This document shows positions 39,291 through 50,288 of a DNA stretch of 64,000 bases, piece by piece. The DNA lies in contig CM068827.1 in assembly GCA_028554795.2 (NCBI GenBank), forward strand, positions 138,316,493 to 138,380,492, given 5' to 3'. Under the pieces are notes generated by a model. It saw nothing but the letters and a program-made list of their open reading frames with translations, did not search any database and had not been told where the DNA came from. The stretch's first letter is position 1, and each line of letters begins with the position of its first letter. Source of the DNA: Sinohyriopsis cumingii. Taxonomy: Eukaryota > Mollusca > Bivalvia > Unionida > Unionidae. The position numbers and the translations under genes are program-made.

Positions 39291-41470
39291 AATTAAATTA
39301 GGCCCTATGCTCTGTAGAAGCTGGAAATGTGCAAACAAAACCTAAATTACTCCAATTCTAGAAATGCTTTAGACTGTCAGAGGTATTTGTCGGAGAAAAA
39401 ACTTGCCTTTTAATACAAGAGTCCATTGAAAATCTCATGATCTAGTGGCTGAAAAGAATTTCCAGCAGTTTACCATTTCTTCTTTTAAACAACCAAGTGC
39501 TGAAACCATTTGGATAATTTTAAAAGATAAACTTTCACATAAACCACTGTGGCAGCCATGTAGAATGCAAGATCTGCACCATTTTCATTTAGGACAAACT
39601 TGGCACAATTAAAAGACTTTTGGTGAAAACCCTATATAGATATCACCACCCACTCAAGAAATTTAATGACAATATTTTCAATATATTCATGTGGCAGCTA
39701 TATATGAGGTCAGATCAGCACCATTTTCATTTGAGAACAACTAGATATCATAAGAAGATTTCTGGTGAAAACTAAATATTAATACGACATTCCATTTAGG
39801 TAGCGTAGCAATATTAAGATGCTCAAGATGGCTGCTGTCATTGCCATACTGGATGTCAGATCAACACCATTTTCATTTAGTGCCAAACTAGACATCATAA
39901 GAAGTTGAAAACCCCAAACTGATATGACTTTCCATTTAAGATAAGTGCACATGTAGAAACAAGATTTTCAGGATGGTTACTGCTGTCCTCATACTGGGGC
40001 TTAGATTGGCACAACTTTTCTTCAAGACTATCTAGCAATGGACAGACTGGATTTTAGACTGGATCAATTTCCATTAGGGCCAACTAGACATCAAAAGATG
40101 TCTTCCTGTGACAAGTTGATGCTGATGTGCCACTTTCAGTTCAGGAAGAGAAGCAATAATAACATGGTGGCCATCAGATCAGCACCATTTTGATTTAGAA
40201 TGTGCGTGTCAAATTTCATAGCAATCGTCCAAGTAGTTTAGAAGTACCAATAACTTTTGCTAATGGACATATGATGGACAACAGGCCATTCCATAAGTTC
40301 TCTGAATCATGACCAGTAGAAGAAATAAAACAAATCCTGATATTTGAAAAATAAATTCCTAGACTACATGTGAAATTAAAAAATAAGTATTCCTTTTTAC
40401 CTCCCGTTAAATAATTTACATGTTGCACAAGATTGTTAACAAGGCTTCTATGGAGAACAGCATTATATACACTAAGTTACCTTTAGGAAATAAAGCATTA
40501 ATATTATTATTATAAATGACAAAACCCACATTATAACAGGAAACAGGTTATTTCTTTCGTATTTGATTATTTAACGTCAACTTTTGATCAGTCTAGTTTA
40601 CCTGACCCACAACCTATATGGTAGATGTCTCTTGACCCTCTCCCATATGTTTCATTATGAAATAGGTCTAAAGGTGAATGACAAACAAGCAGAAATACAT
40701 CACATTTCATTAACTGTGATGTCATTTGGTTGAATTATGAGCAAAAATAGTATAATAATGTTAACTGAAGCTGATGACTCCCAAGGAACTGAAAACAAGA
40801 TCGTCTTTGCTTAATTGGCTGCGATGTTAATGTGCTTGTAAATAATCATGGCATACAACTTTGACTATCCTCAACATTGTCGACAGAACATGATAGACTG
40901 TGGTCCCCTGGATTGTTATTCAAAGTTTCCATGGTAGTAATTATTGGCAAGGGAATTTACTCATTTGTCATGAAGCTACTAGTACCAAAGACATGTCCCA
41001 TAAAAGAAAGAAAATATTTACTTCAGGTACTTTGCAAACTGGCATTTTTTTTACCATGAACTAACGATACCCAACTTTTCTCTAATTGGTCACCTTTTTT
41101 CTAAGTTTCATGAAATAACAGAACATGGAGCTGCGTTTAATTTAGTGGATAAGAAATTTTGATATTTATTGGTGCATTGTCAATCTTTGACAATTAATCA
41201 CCGAAATTTCTCCACCATTAAACAAACAAATCTAAATGGTAAAAAATACAGCTATAATCAATATTTAAATAAATTAAACTCTCAATTATCCAAAGACTGG
41301 GGTATAAAAATAAAACTTCAAATATTACCATGGTTTGAATGACTTAAGGTCATGAAGGTGTAAGTATGCATGAAGTTGAATATGTTTCTTTTCCTACATA
41401 ATGGTGTTTAAGATATTCTCGGTTTAGTTTGAGGAAAATCTTAACATATCTCAGAAGACGAAACCCAATC
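39291..41470. other. Host DNA with degenerate repeats
   Basis: From about 39540 to 40210 the phrase ATCAGCACCATTTTCATTTAG recurs four or five times at about 130-170 base spacing with variable surroundings. No gene supported. Confidence 0.45.
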
Positions 41471-43871
<2,401 letters not shown>

Positions 43872-44108
43872 AGCAGCAGGGGGGGCGAATCGGACATTTT
43901 GTCCAATCGTTATTTTGCTTAATTATTACTTTCTGCACTCAGCGGATCCGGTGTCGTCAGCGCCTGGTAAAAAAAAAACGACGACGTCGTTGGGGGATCG
44001 TCCAAACGTCATTTGGTTTAATTAACACCTTCTGCGCGCCGATCCCCAGCGTCGTCAGCGTCCGGTAAGCACATCGACGACCGCGTCGATGTCATCGCCC
44101 CCCCTGCT
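43872..44108. repeat. Inverted-repeat-bounded left end of element C
   Basis: Opens AGCAGCAGGGGGGGCGA and closes with its exact inverse (17 bases each). Inside are two diverged direct copies of about 105 bases, each with TTAATTA, TTCTGC and CGTCAGCG.CTGGTAA/CCGGTAA. Could be the terminal repeat of element C or a small separate foldback element. Confidence 0.55.
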
Positions 44109-44143
44109 GCTAAGAAGTTATTTACAATGAAAATTATTTACAA

Positions 44144-44818
44144 CTAACCGAATATTTGGTCAAGTCCGATACGATATCGTGTCCGAGGATCATGTAAATT
44201 TATCGTTACGAATCCATGTGGGGTCGACTGAGCATGACTAAAAAAGTTTCGAAAAACATTGAAGTCCATGTCACCGCCGCACCATGTCTGCCAAATATTT
44301 CGTAGCGTGTGTGTATCAACGCCGTTGAATACAGCAAGAATATTACAGTTATCTCTGATTACTTTTGGAATCTGAGCATACCGTTGAGTGACATATATCA
44401 CGTCAGTGTTTTTATGCCTGCCTCTGGAAAATATCCTAGCTGGGTTTTTTTGATTGTCTAACATAACATCATCGTACACGACTAGATTGTTAACGTCGCC
44501 ATCAATATCATCAATACCTGGTGCATCATTGATATCCGTAATAAACTCAATAACATTTTTTTTAGCGATCGCTGATGCATTCTCGTTGAAATCTTTCAAC
44601 ACCTCGTAGCATCGTTGATCATCTACGCTAGGAGCAACCAAATACAACTTATCCCACTTCATCCATCTCATTATTAAATTGAGTAACAATTGCGTCTTGC
44701 CGGATCCAGATGGTCCGATGATAATCATCCGGATCGAGTTTGGTAACGCTGCAACATGCTTAACTGGTTCTCTTGTTTTAGTCGCCGAAAAATCAATTAT
44801 ATTCATATCTCTATACAT
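44144..44818 (-). CDS. Genome-packaging ATPase, FtsK-HerA type (element C, intact)
   Basis: 224 residues. Walker A GPSGSGKT, Walker B NLVVYDDVM, then the Arg-rich FSRGRHKNTDVIYVTQRY segment seen in Polinton and virophage-type packaging ATPases. Reads away from the zinc-ribbon gene, which starts 5 bases beyond its start codon, so the two share a very short divergent promoter region. Only distantly like the A/B ATPase. Confidence 0.93.
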   Translation of the reverse strand: MYRDMNIIDFSATKTREPVKHVAALPNSIRMIIIGPSGSGKTQLLLNLIMRWMKWDKLYLVAPSVDDQRCYEVLKDFNENASAIAKKNVIEFITDINDAPGIDDIDGDVNNLVVYDDVMLDNQKNPARIFSRGRHKNTDVIYVTQRYAQIPKVIRDNCNILAVFNGVDTHTLRNIWQTWCGGDMDFNVFRNFFSHAQSTPHGFVTINLHDPRTRYRIGLDQIFG

Positions 44819-44823
44819 AAATT

Positions 44824-45102
44824 ATGGATCTATATTGTGTAAAGTGTAGAGTGCGTACTGGCACAAATGATATGACAACCGTTACAACAAGAAATAATAG
44901 ATCGGCGCTTACTGGCAAGTGTGTACAATGCGGTACAAAGAAATTTAGATTTATTTCTATTAGACCCGGAGATGTTTTAAAAAAAAGCGAGGAGGTGACA
45001 TCGCAGCCAAATTGGCAAAACTCCCCGGAACACCGTGGGCAAAGTATCCAGGAGAAAAACACCTCCCAGGATATAACTACTGTGGCCCCGGAACACGATT
45101 AG
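44824..45102 (+). CDS. Zinc-ribbon protein (DUF5679-like), N-terminal part of a possible fusion
   Basis: The first about 45 residues carry CVKCRVRTG...CVQCGTKKFRF, two CxxC pairs of a zinc ribbon, in the pattern of DUF5679 proteins found in Polintons and large DNA viruses. After KKFRFISIRPGDVLKK the frame becomes unlike any family and ends at 45102. At 44976-44985 the zero frame reads T_TTA_AAA_AAA, a classical -1 slippage sequence, and the -1 frame is the phospholipase frame. Confidence 0.75.
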   Translation: MDLYCVKCRVRTGTNDMTTVTTRNNRSALTGKCVQCGTKKFRFISIRPGDVLKKSEEVTSQPNWQNSPEHRGQSIQEKNTSQDITTVAPEHD

Positions 45103-45362
45103 ATATTAGACTCGATGATCAAAATCAGCCCAAACCCGGTGAGTATCCAATAAACGCTATCGATAAGGCGTGTCAAGCTCATGATGTTGCTTACAAAAGT
45201 AGCGATCTGCAACAGCGTCATATCGCGGATGTAAAATTAATTCACGCATTAAATGCTATTCCTGATAAATCCGTCAAAGAAAAATTGGCCTCATGGTTGG
45301 TAAAATCGGCTATGAAAGGTAAATTAATGATTGGAAGCGGAGCTTCTGGCGCTGGTAATTGA
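44964..45362 (+). CDS. Parvovirus-type phospholipase A2 domain protein
   Basis: Open from 44964 but without an ATG before the domain. Contains the calcium-loop motif YNYCGPGTRLD and the catalytic ACQAHDVAY, the signature of the PLA2 domain in parvovirus VP1, also known in Polinton-like viruses, where it is thought to breach the endosome membrane. A KKKRGGDIA stretch precedes it. Production needs a -1 frameshift from the zinc-ribbon gene, a non-ATG start (TTG at 45012), or the locus is broken by one base in the A run. Confidence 0.8.
   Translation, partial: TRRCFKKKRGGDIAAKLAKLPGTPWAKYPGEKHLPGYNYCGPGTRLDIRLDDQNQPKPGEYPINAIDKACQAHDVAYKSSDLQQRHIADVKLIHALNAIPDKSVKEKLASWLVKSAMKGKLMIGSGASGAGN
44976..44985 (+). 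promoter_or_regulatory. Candidate -1 ribosomal slippage site
   Basis: T_TTA_AAA_AAA in the zinc-ribbon frame; slipping back one base enters the phospholipase frame. A simple indel in the A run is the alternative. Confidence 0.4.
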
Positions 45363-45387
45363 AAACGATAGCGTTTATAATAACAAC

Positions 45388-46332
45388 ATGGAATCCATCT
45401 ATTATTCTCCGAGAGGATACTGGAAGGGGAAGGCCGCAATTGGTAAGCTTGCAAGCGCTGCAAAGGTAACAAAGACCACTGCGGCTAATTGGTTATCCAA
45501 ACAGGCTATATGGCAAATCTATCTACCACCGCCTAAACAAATCAACTTCTCGCGCTTTGATGTCAGCGTACCTAATGAAGTTCATCAGGCTGATATACTA
45601 TTTTTGCCGCATGACAACGGTTACAAATACGCGCTAACCGTAGTTGATGTTGCGAGTCGATACAAACAAGCGGAGCCGTTAAAAACAAAGTCGGCAACTG
45701 AAGTAGCCGCTGCGTTTGAAAGAATTTATCGAAGAGGCCCTCTGCGCTGGCCAAATCTATTACAAGTTGATCCCGGTAGTGAATTTCGCGGCGCTGTTTT
45801 ATCAACGCTGAAACATCATAGCGTCGCGATACGACGAGGTCATACTGCGCTACATCGTGATCAGGCAATTGTTGAACGATTCAATCGGACTCTCGCTGAA
45901 CGGTTATTTGGATATCAATACGCGAAGGAATTCATCCAAGAAAAACGATCTCGTGAATGGGTTAAAAGGTTGCCAGGTGTAATTGCAGCGTTAAATAACG
46001 AGATTACCCGAGCAATCAACATGAAGCCCAGCGACGCGATTAAATACAAGTATATACCCGGAAAATCAAAAATAAATAGCGTTTCCAAGCCGATTCTTGG
46101 CGATGTCACTGTTAGATATCTATATGAACCAGGAGAGCTTGAAGGCGGTAAAAAAAGGGCTACCGATCCTATTTGGAGTGTTACCACACATAACATATCA
46201 ACGATAACACGATCAACTGGTAGACCACCGATCTACAGACTGGATTCAACTGCTCCTCAGCGCGGATTTACACGCGAGCAACTACAAGTGATACCTAACG
46301 ATACTCAATTGCCCCCACGTGGTCTTAACTAG
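45388..46332 (+). CDS. Retroviral-type integrase without chromodomain (element C, intact)
   Basis: 314 residues from the ATG at 45388. Catalytic D69 (QADIL), D128 (QVDPGSEF) and E163 (AIVERFNRTL); D128 and E163 are 35 apart. The C-terminal part (DVTVRYLYEPGELEG, YRLDSTAPQRGFTREQL) ends without a chromodomain, unlike A/B. The last 8 bases overlap the end of the convergent helicase gene. Confidence 0.93.
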   Translation: MESIYYSPRGYWKGKAAIGKLASAAKVTKTTAANWLSKQAIWQIYLPPPKQINFSRFDVSVPNEVHQADILFLPHDNGYKYALTVVDVASRYKQAEPLKTKSATEVAAAFERIYRRGPLRWPNLLQVDPGSEFRGAVLSTLKHHSVAIRRGHTALHRDQAIVERFNRTLAERLFGYQYAKEFIQEKRSREWVKRLPGVIAALNNEITRAINMKPSDAIKYKYIPGKSKINSVSKPILGDVTVRYLYEPGELEGGKKRATDPIWSVTTHNISTITRSTGRPPIYRLDSTAPQRGFTREQLQVIPNDTQLPPRGLN

Positions 46333-48361
46333 CGCCGTTGCGTCTATTGCACTCAAGACAGGTCAACCTCACATTGTTTTTGACATGACCGAGACTGTTA
46401 TCGATCCTATCCACGGTAAATTGGCGAGTGTCTTTATCCGAATAACGCCAACTCATTATACAATTGCAACTCGCGCAGTGATTATTCTGTTGTTGTCGTA
46501 GCGAGATTATTAATTCGGCATCAATATCAAAACGCCGCTGTTTTTTTTTATCCTGTTGGCGGTAACCCGAGAGTTTTCTATCAATGACGCTTGCATCGAT
46601 GGTGACTTTGTCGCCGGCTTCGTCAGTGACTCCGTCACCGGCTCCGTCAATAACAATTCTTCGAAGCTGATTTATCCTTCGTACTCTGGACACTGCAAGA
46701 TAGACTAGATTCGACCATTCGATGCGATTATCAACTATCCAAACAATTGTGTCCGTGATGGTTAGTCCCTGCGAGGAATGTATTGTTGTTGCGTATCCTA
46801 GCGTCCACGGGGATTTATCAGCACGTAGCGCGTCCTCGACGACACCGATATCAACGAGCACGATATCATTCAGCACGAGAATTTGTTTTTTTGTCCCCGA
46901 CGCTGTCGGGGCTGGAATTTCAACTTCAATGTTCTGCCGCCGTGTGTCCGCGGGTCTATAACATAACGGCACTGGACGCGTTGGAAACTTTTCCTTATGC
47001 AACGTAAACAACTTCCGCTGAAGTGTGTCTCTGACTATCTTTCTACTCGCTACAATCAAATCGTTTGGTCTCCATGTTTCCCAGAATTCATTCAACGGCG
47101 TTTCCGGAATTACCTCGCGGATTATTTCACACTGAACTCTATCCGGCTGTAATCTGATTAGTTTTTTAACCTCGCGCAGTTGTTCATCAAGTGCTCGGTA
47201 ATCAGTATCGGTTTCTTCATAATAGTCCACAAAATTCTTTAACCAATCATGTGGACCCTCGCCGACAAATGGTGGTGGTTGGCCATGGTCCCCACACATG
47301 ATTACCGCTGTATTCGCGCGCAGCAACCACTCAAGAAACATTTGTAAAGTATCTAACGAAACAGTACATATCTCATCCCAGATGATAACCCCAGGAATAA
47401 ATTTTTCACCCATTCGATCAGGAGTCCACTCACCGCCGCTGTATCGAAAAAAGCTGTGATAAGTAACGGCGTCAACATTTCGTTGTTTTATCTCTCGCGC
47501 TAGTCTATGGGTCGGTGTAAGCACGATTATACTTGCCCGCGTTCGAAATAATTCAATTGCCCGAGTCGTCTTTCCTGACCCGCCACAGCCGCTTAAATAA
47601 ACCGTCTTGTGTCTACAAATTGGATCAGAACACGATGGTGCATTAGACCATTCTGACAATTTATCACCGCGTAAGTAGTTGTTCTCAACGGTGACATCTG
47701 CTGACGGGGAATAATCGCGTCGTATTTCATTTTTAATTCTCCATGTACCCCAACTCTCGTCCGGACTAGTAAACTCGGCTACGTTTCCCTTATACGCTAC
47801 GTCAATATAAAATGAATCAACGGCTACTCTAACCGCGGTATCGGGGAATCTATTTATCATCGAGAATAAATTGATAGCGGCATAACCCAGCATAGACGCC
47901 CTCAAATGTGGATATGCCAGGCTGTCTCCATCGCTGTAAGTAACAACTGTGCCCAACCTTGTTCCATTGGACAAGAAAGCTGTTTTGCAGTTCACGTATC
48001 TATTTTTGGCCACTGCGTCCTTGATTACGAAATCATATTCTGCGTCATCTATAATCAGCCGTGAGCAATATCGTTTGTAGTCGTGGTTTTTTCCACCTTG
48101 TGTGAACTTACCAATTATTCTTCTACCGAGATCTTTTGCCTCGCGGTTTCGTTGGTTGAATATCCTCCTGGACCATTCGATGATATATTCCTCGTCGGCA
48201 TCAATGTGTTTTCTGGACTCGTCAATTATGCTATCTAGACGCTCCGGTTCTGGTAACCAGACTTCAGTCTGCTCCCGGTATGATATAATCGCGTCACTGA
48301 CAATCAACGATACAAGCATGCTACAATCAATCATATACCGTAGCAGCGCTATTGAAAACAG
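46325..48361 (-). CDS. Family B polymerase palm remnant fused to SF1 helicase and HNH nuclease
   Basis: 669 residues from the ATG at 48334; the frame is open to 48361. Residues 1-20 (YMIDCSMLVSLIVSDAI) resemble polymerase motif A in altered form, KDLGRRIIGKF (67-77) motif B, and RVAVDSFYID (169-178) motif C with one Asp replaced. Then an SF1 helicase of PIF1/RecD style: Walker A GCGGSGKT (249-256), IIWDE (317-321), GDHGQPPP (348-355), GYATTIHSSQG and YLAVSRVRR. The last 50 residues are an HNH nuclease: CASC, VDRIDNSLGHVKNNVRLTC, CNRRN. The polymerase part before motif A is missing. Confidence 0.8.
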   Translation of the reverse strand: MFSIALLRYMIDCSMLVSLIVSDAIISYREQTEVWLPEPERLDSIIDESRKHIDADEEYIIEWSRRIFNQRNREAKDLGRRIIGKFTQGGKNHDYKRYCSRLIIDDAEYDFVIKDAVAKNRYVNCKTAFLSNGTRLGTVVTYSDGDSLAYPHLRASMLGYAAINLFSMINRFPDTAVRVAVDSFYIDVAYKGNVAEFTSPDESWGTWRIKNEIRRDYSPSADVTVENNYLRGDKLSEWSNAPSCSDPICRHKTVYLSGCGGSGKTTRAIELFRTRASIIVLTPTHRLAREIKQRNVDAVTYHSFFRYSGGEWTPDRMGEKFIPGVIIWDEICTVSLDTLQMFLEWLLRANTAVIMCGDHGQPPPFVGEGPHDWLKNFVDYYEETDTDYRALDEQLREVKKLIRLQPDRVQCEIIREVIPETPLNEFWETWRPNDLIVASRKIVRDTLQRKLFTLHKEKFPTRPVPLCYRPADTRRQNIEVEIPAPTASGTKKQILVLNDIVLVDIGVVEDALRADKSPWTLGYATTIHSSQGLTITDTIVWIVDNRIEWSNLVYLAVSRVRRINQLRRIVIDGAGDGVTDEAGDKVTIDASVIDRKLSGYRQQDKKKQRRFDIDAELIISLRQQQNNHCASCNCIMSWRYSDKDTRQFTVDRIDNSLGHVKNNVRLTCLECNRRNGAS

Positions 48362-48375
48362 TCACTGTCAGCCGC
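48354..48375. repeat. 22-base direct repeat, copy 1
   Basis: Identical to 49697-49718 (starts GAAAACAGTCACTGTCAGCC). It lies exactly where the minus-strand polymerase frame is cut. Confidence 0.85.
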
Positions 48376-48459
48376 TGTCAGCCGGTTTCGGCGCTGAAAC
48401 AATCCGCGGAAACGACCGCCGCCGACATAAAAAAACTAATTGAGGATGAAATCGCTGAT

Positions 48460-49335
48460 ATGTTGAATCTAACAAGTGTTGACCCGGGCGAAATAGTTGT
48501 ATTTCAAGACCGCCAGGGTAAATTGAAATCCGGTAATGTGTCACTGAATGACGTTTTAATACGACAGCGTGATGCCGCCGAGGACACTATCGCGCTGTAT
48601 ACCAGCGACGGACGACTCAAACCGGGTGAATCCATCTTGACGATAAATGGAAAAATAAGTACACTTGGCAACAATTATGTAACCATGTCGGATTCGTTAA
48701 AGGGTTTACGTGGTGAATTTAACTTGCAGGGAGAACAGTTCAGGTCGATAATAACGCACATCGGCGAAATGCGAGACATTGTCGAAAGATTTTTTCGGGG
48801 ACCCCCGACGGCAGACGAACCAAATCTTGTAAAAATAAAAAATGCTATTTCGGATCTTATGGAGATGTCGGCCAATTTACCCCCGTTGCGAAAAAATGTT
48901 AACAGGATCGATGACAACTTTGATAAATTCTTTGGTAAAAAAAATACCAAGCCGGATGAGATTACAATAACTATAAATGATATCACTGCGTATGGACAGG
49001 AAATAAAAACAATCAAAACTGATGTTGCAACAAACAAAAGGAGTGTAGACGCGCATGAACGGGAAATAGAAATAATCGGCGCTAATGTTGCAACGATCAT
49101 AAATAATGTAGACTCGCATGGACGGAAAATAGAAACAATCAAAACTGATGTTACAACGATCATAAATAATATGGACACGCATACACAGGAAATAGGAACA
49201 ATCAAAACTGATATTGAAGCGAACAAAAAGGGTGTGGACGCGCATACACAGGAAATAGGAACAATCAAAACTGATGTCGAAGCGAACAAAAAAAATGTAG
49301 ACGCGTATTGGCGGGGAATAGGATTCACTTCTTAA
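48460..49335 (+). CDS. Coiled-coil fibre-like protein with internal repeats (element C)
   Basis: 291 residues from the ATG at 48460 (the frame is open further upstream without ATG). The N-terminal part has Gly-containing segments (FQDRQGKLKSGNVSLNDVL, YTSDGRLKPGESILTINGK). The C-terminal 120 residues are five diverged 20-22-residue repeats of the type IGTIKTDVEANKKNVDAHTQE, a long coiled coil. A virion fibre or spike is a reasonable guess from the shape, but no homolog is recognised. Confidence 0.65.
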   Translation: MLNLTSVDPGEIVVFQDRQGKLKSGNVSLNDVLIRQRDAAEDTIALYTSDGRLKPGESILTINGKISTLGNNYVTMSDSLKGLRGEFNLQGEQFRSIITHIGEMRDIVERFFRGPPTADEPNLVKIKNAISDLMEMSANLPPLRKNVNRIDDNFDKFFGKKNTKPDEITITINDITAYGQEIKTIKTDVATNKRSVDAHEREIEIIGANVATIINNVDSHGRKIETIKTDVTTIINNMDTHTQEIGTIKTDIEANKKGVDAHTQEIGTIKTDVEANKKNVDAYWRGIGFTS

Positions 49336-49352
49336 ATACTTGTTTTAATTAT

Positions 49353-50288
49353 ATGGATGAGTTTGAGAGATTAGCAGTAATTAAGCCCTGGAAAAATATT
49401 AAGTTCAATCTCGATAGAGTCCTCAAGGACACACCAAAAGCGTTAATAAACGATAAAACCCTGTTGAATAAAATACGCGATTGTATCAATGAATTCAAAC
49501 GTGATGGTGCATCTCATAGTTGGTCAACATTTCGAATTGATGGTGTTGTTGATGCTACCATGAACGACAACCGCGCAGCAATGATAATATCACAACTTGA
49601 CAGTAAAAGGTATTTCTTCAGAGTAAAATTCATTGTCCGGGTGGAATCAGGCGATTGGATCATACGTGATAAATTTGAACCAGTTTTCAGCGACAAGAAA
49701 ACAGTCACTGTCAGCCGCGACTCCAAGCCGGGGTTGTTAACCGGAATTGACAGACCATACTATGAACGAGCGTATCCTGAAACAGCAGTTGTTTATGGAA
49801 TATACCCGTTAAATAAGAAACCTGATATCGGAAAACTGAAACCGATGAAACAGTCAACGGGGATAAATTGTGTAGCAGAACGAATAATAGAGCATTTTAC
49901 AAATGCATGTCGAGGAAACAAATTGACTGATTTACGACGTAGCAAAATCAACCAGTGGGAACTAACCGTAAAAGAGCGTGGAGCGACCATCAGCGACATA
50001 GCGAGATTAGAAACATCGCTGAGATTTCCAATAACCGTTACAACGATAACCGGTGAAGTATTACACGAATCAAAGTACAAATCAAAGGGAGCCCCAATCA
50101 AAATTATCGATCATAACGAACACGCATGGACGCCCGTGATCACAATATTTCCACGGAATAGAACAGTAAAGTATATACCCGAAGAATTCCTGGGAGAACA
50201 ATTCTCCAAGGACGGTTTTCTCGCGGAGAGGAAACTATTTGATGCTATTGCCTACTTGTGTAAAAACGACCCTGTATCAGTGTGGTTA
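49353..50288 (+). pseudogene. Large protein N-terminus cut off by satellite DNA (possibly polymerase N-terminus)
   Basis: About 312 residues from the ATG at 49353 before satellite sequence begins at 50289. Contains KQSTGINCVAERIIEHFT and IKIIDHNEHAW. A Cys-containing start and HN.HAW region also occur ahead of the exonuclease domain in some large viral-type family B polymerases, as I recall them, so this may be the missing front of the polymerase-helicase gene on the opposite strand. That link is an inference. Contains repeat copy 2 at 49697-49718. Confidence 0.5.

Larger units (their letters stand above)
43872..50288 (+). mobile_element. Polinton-like element C (distant from A/B, right end replaced by satellite)
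   Basis: Packaging ATPase, phospholipase A2-type protein, rve integrase and polymerase/helicase gene in a compact 6.4 kb. Base composition is visibly richer in G, C and CpG than the host DNA to the left. No capsid protein gene is present. The last gene runs into satellite sequence at about 50289, so part of the element is missing. Confidence 0.8.
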
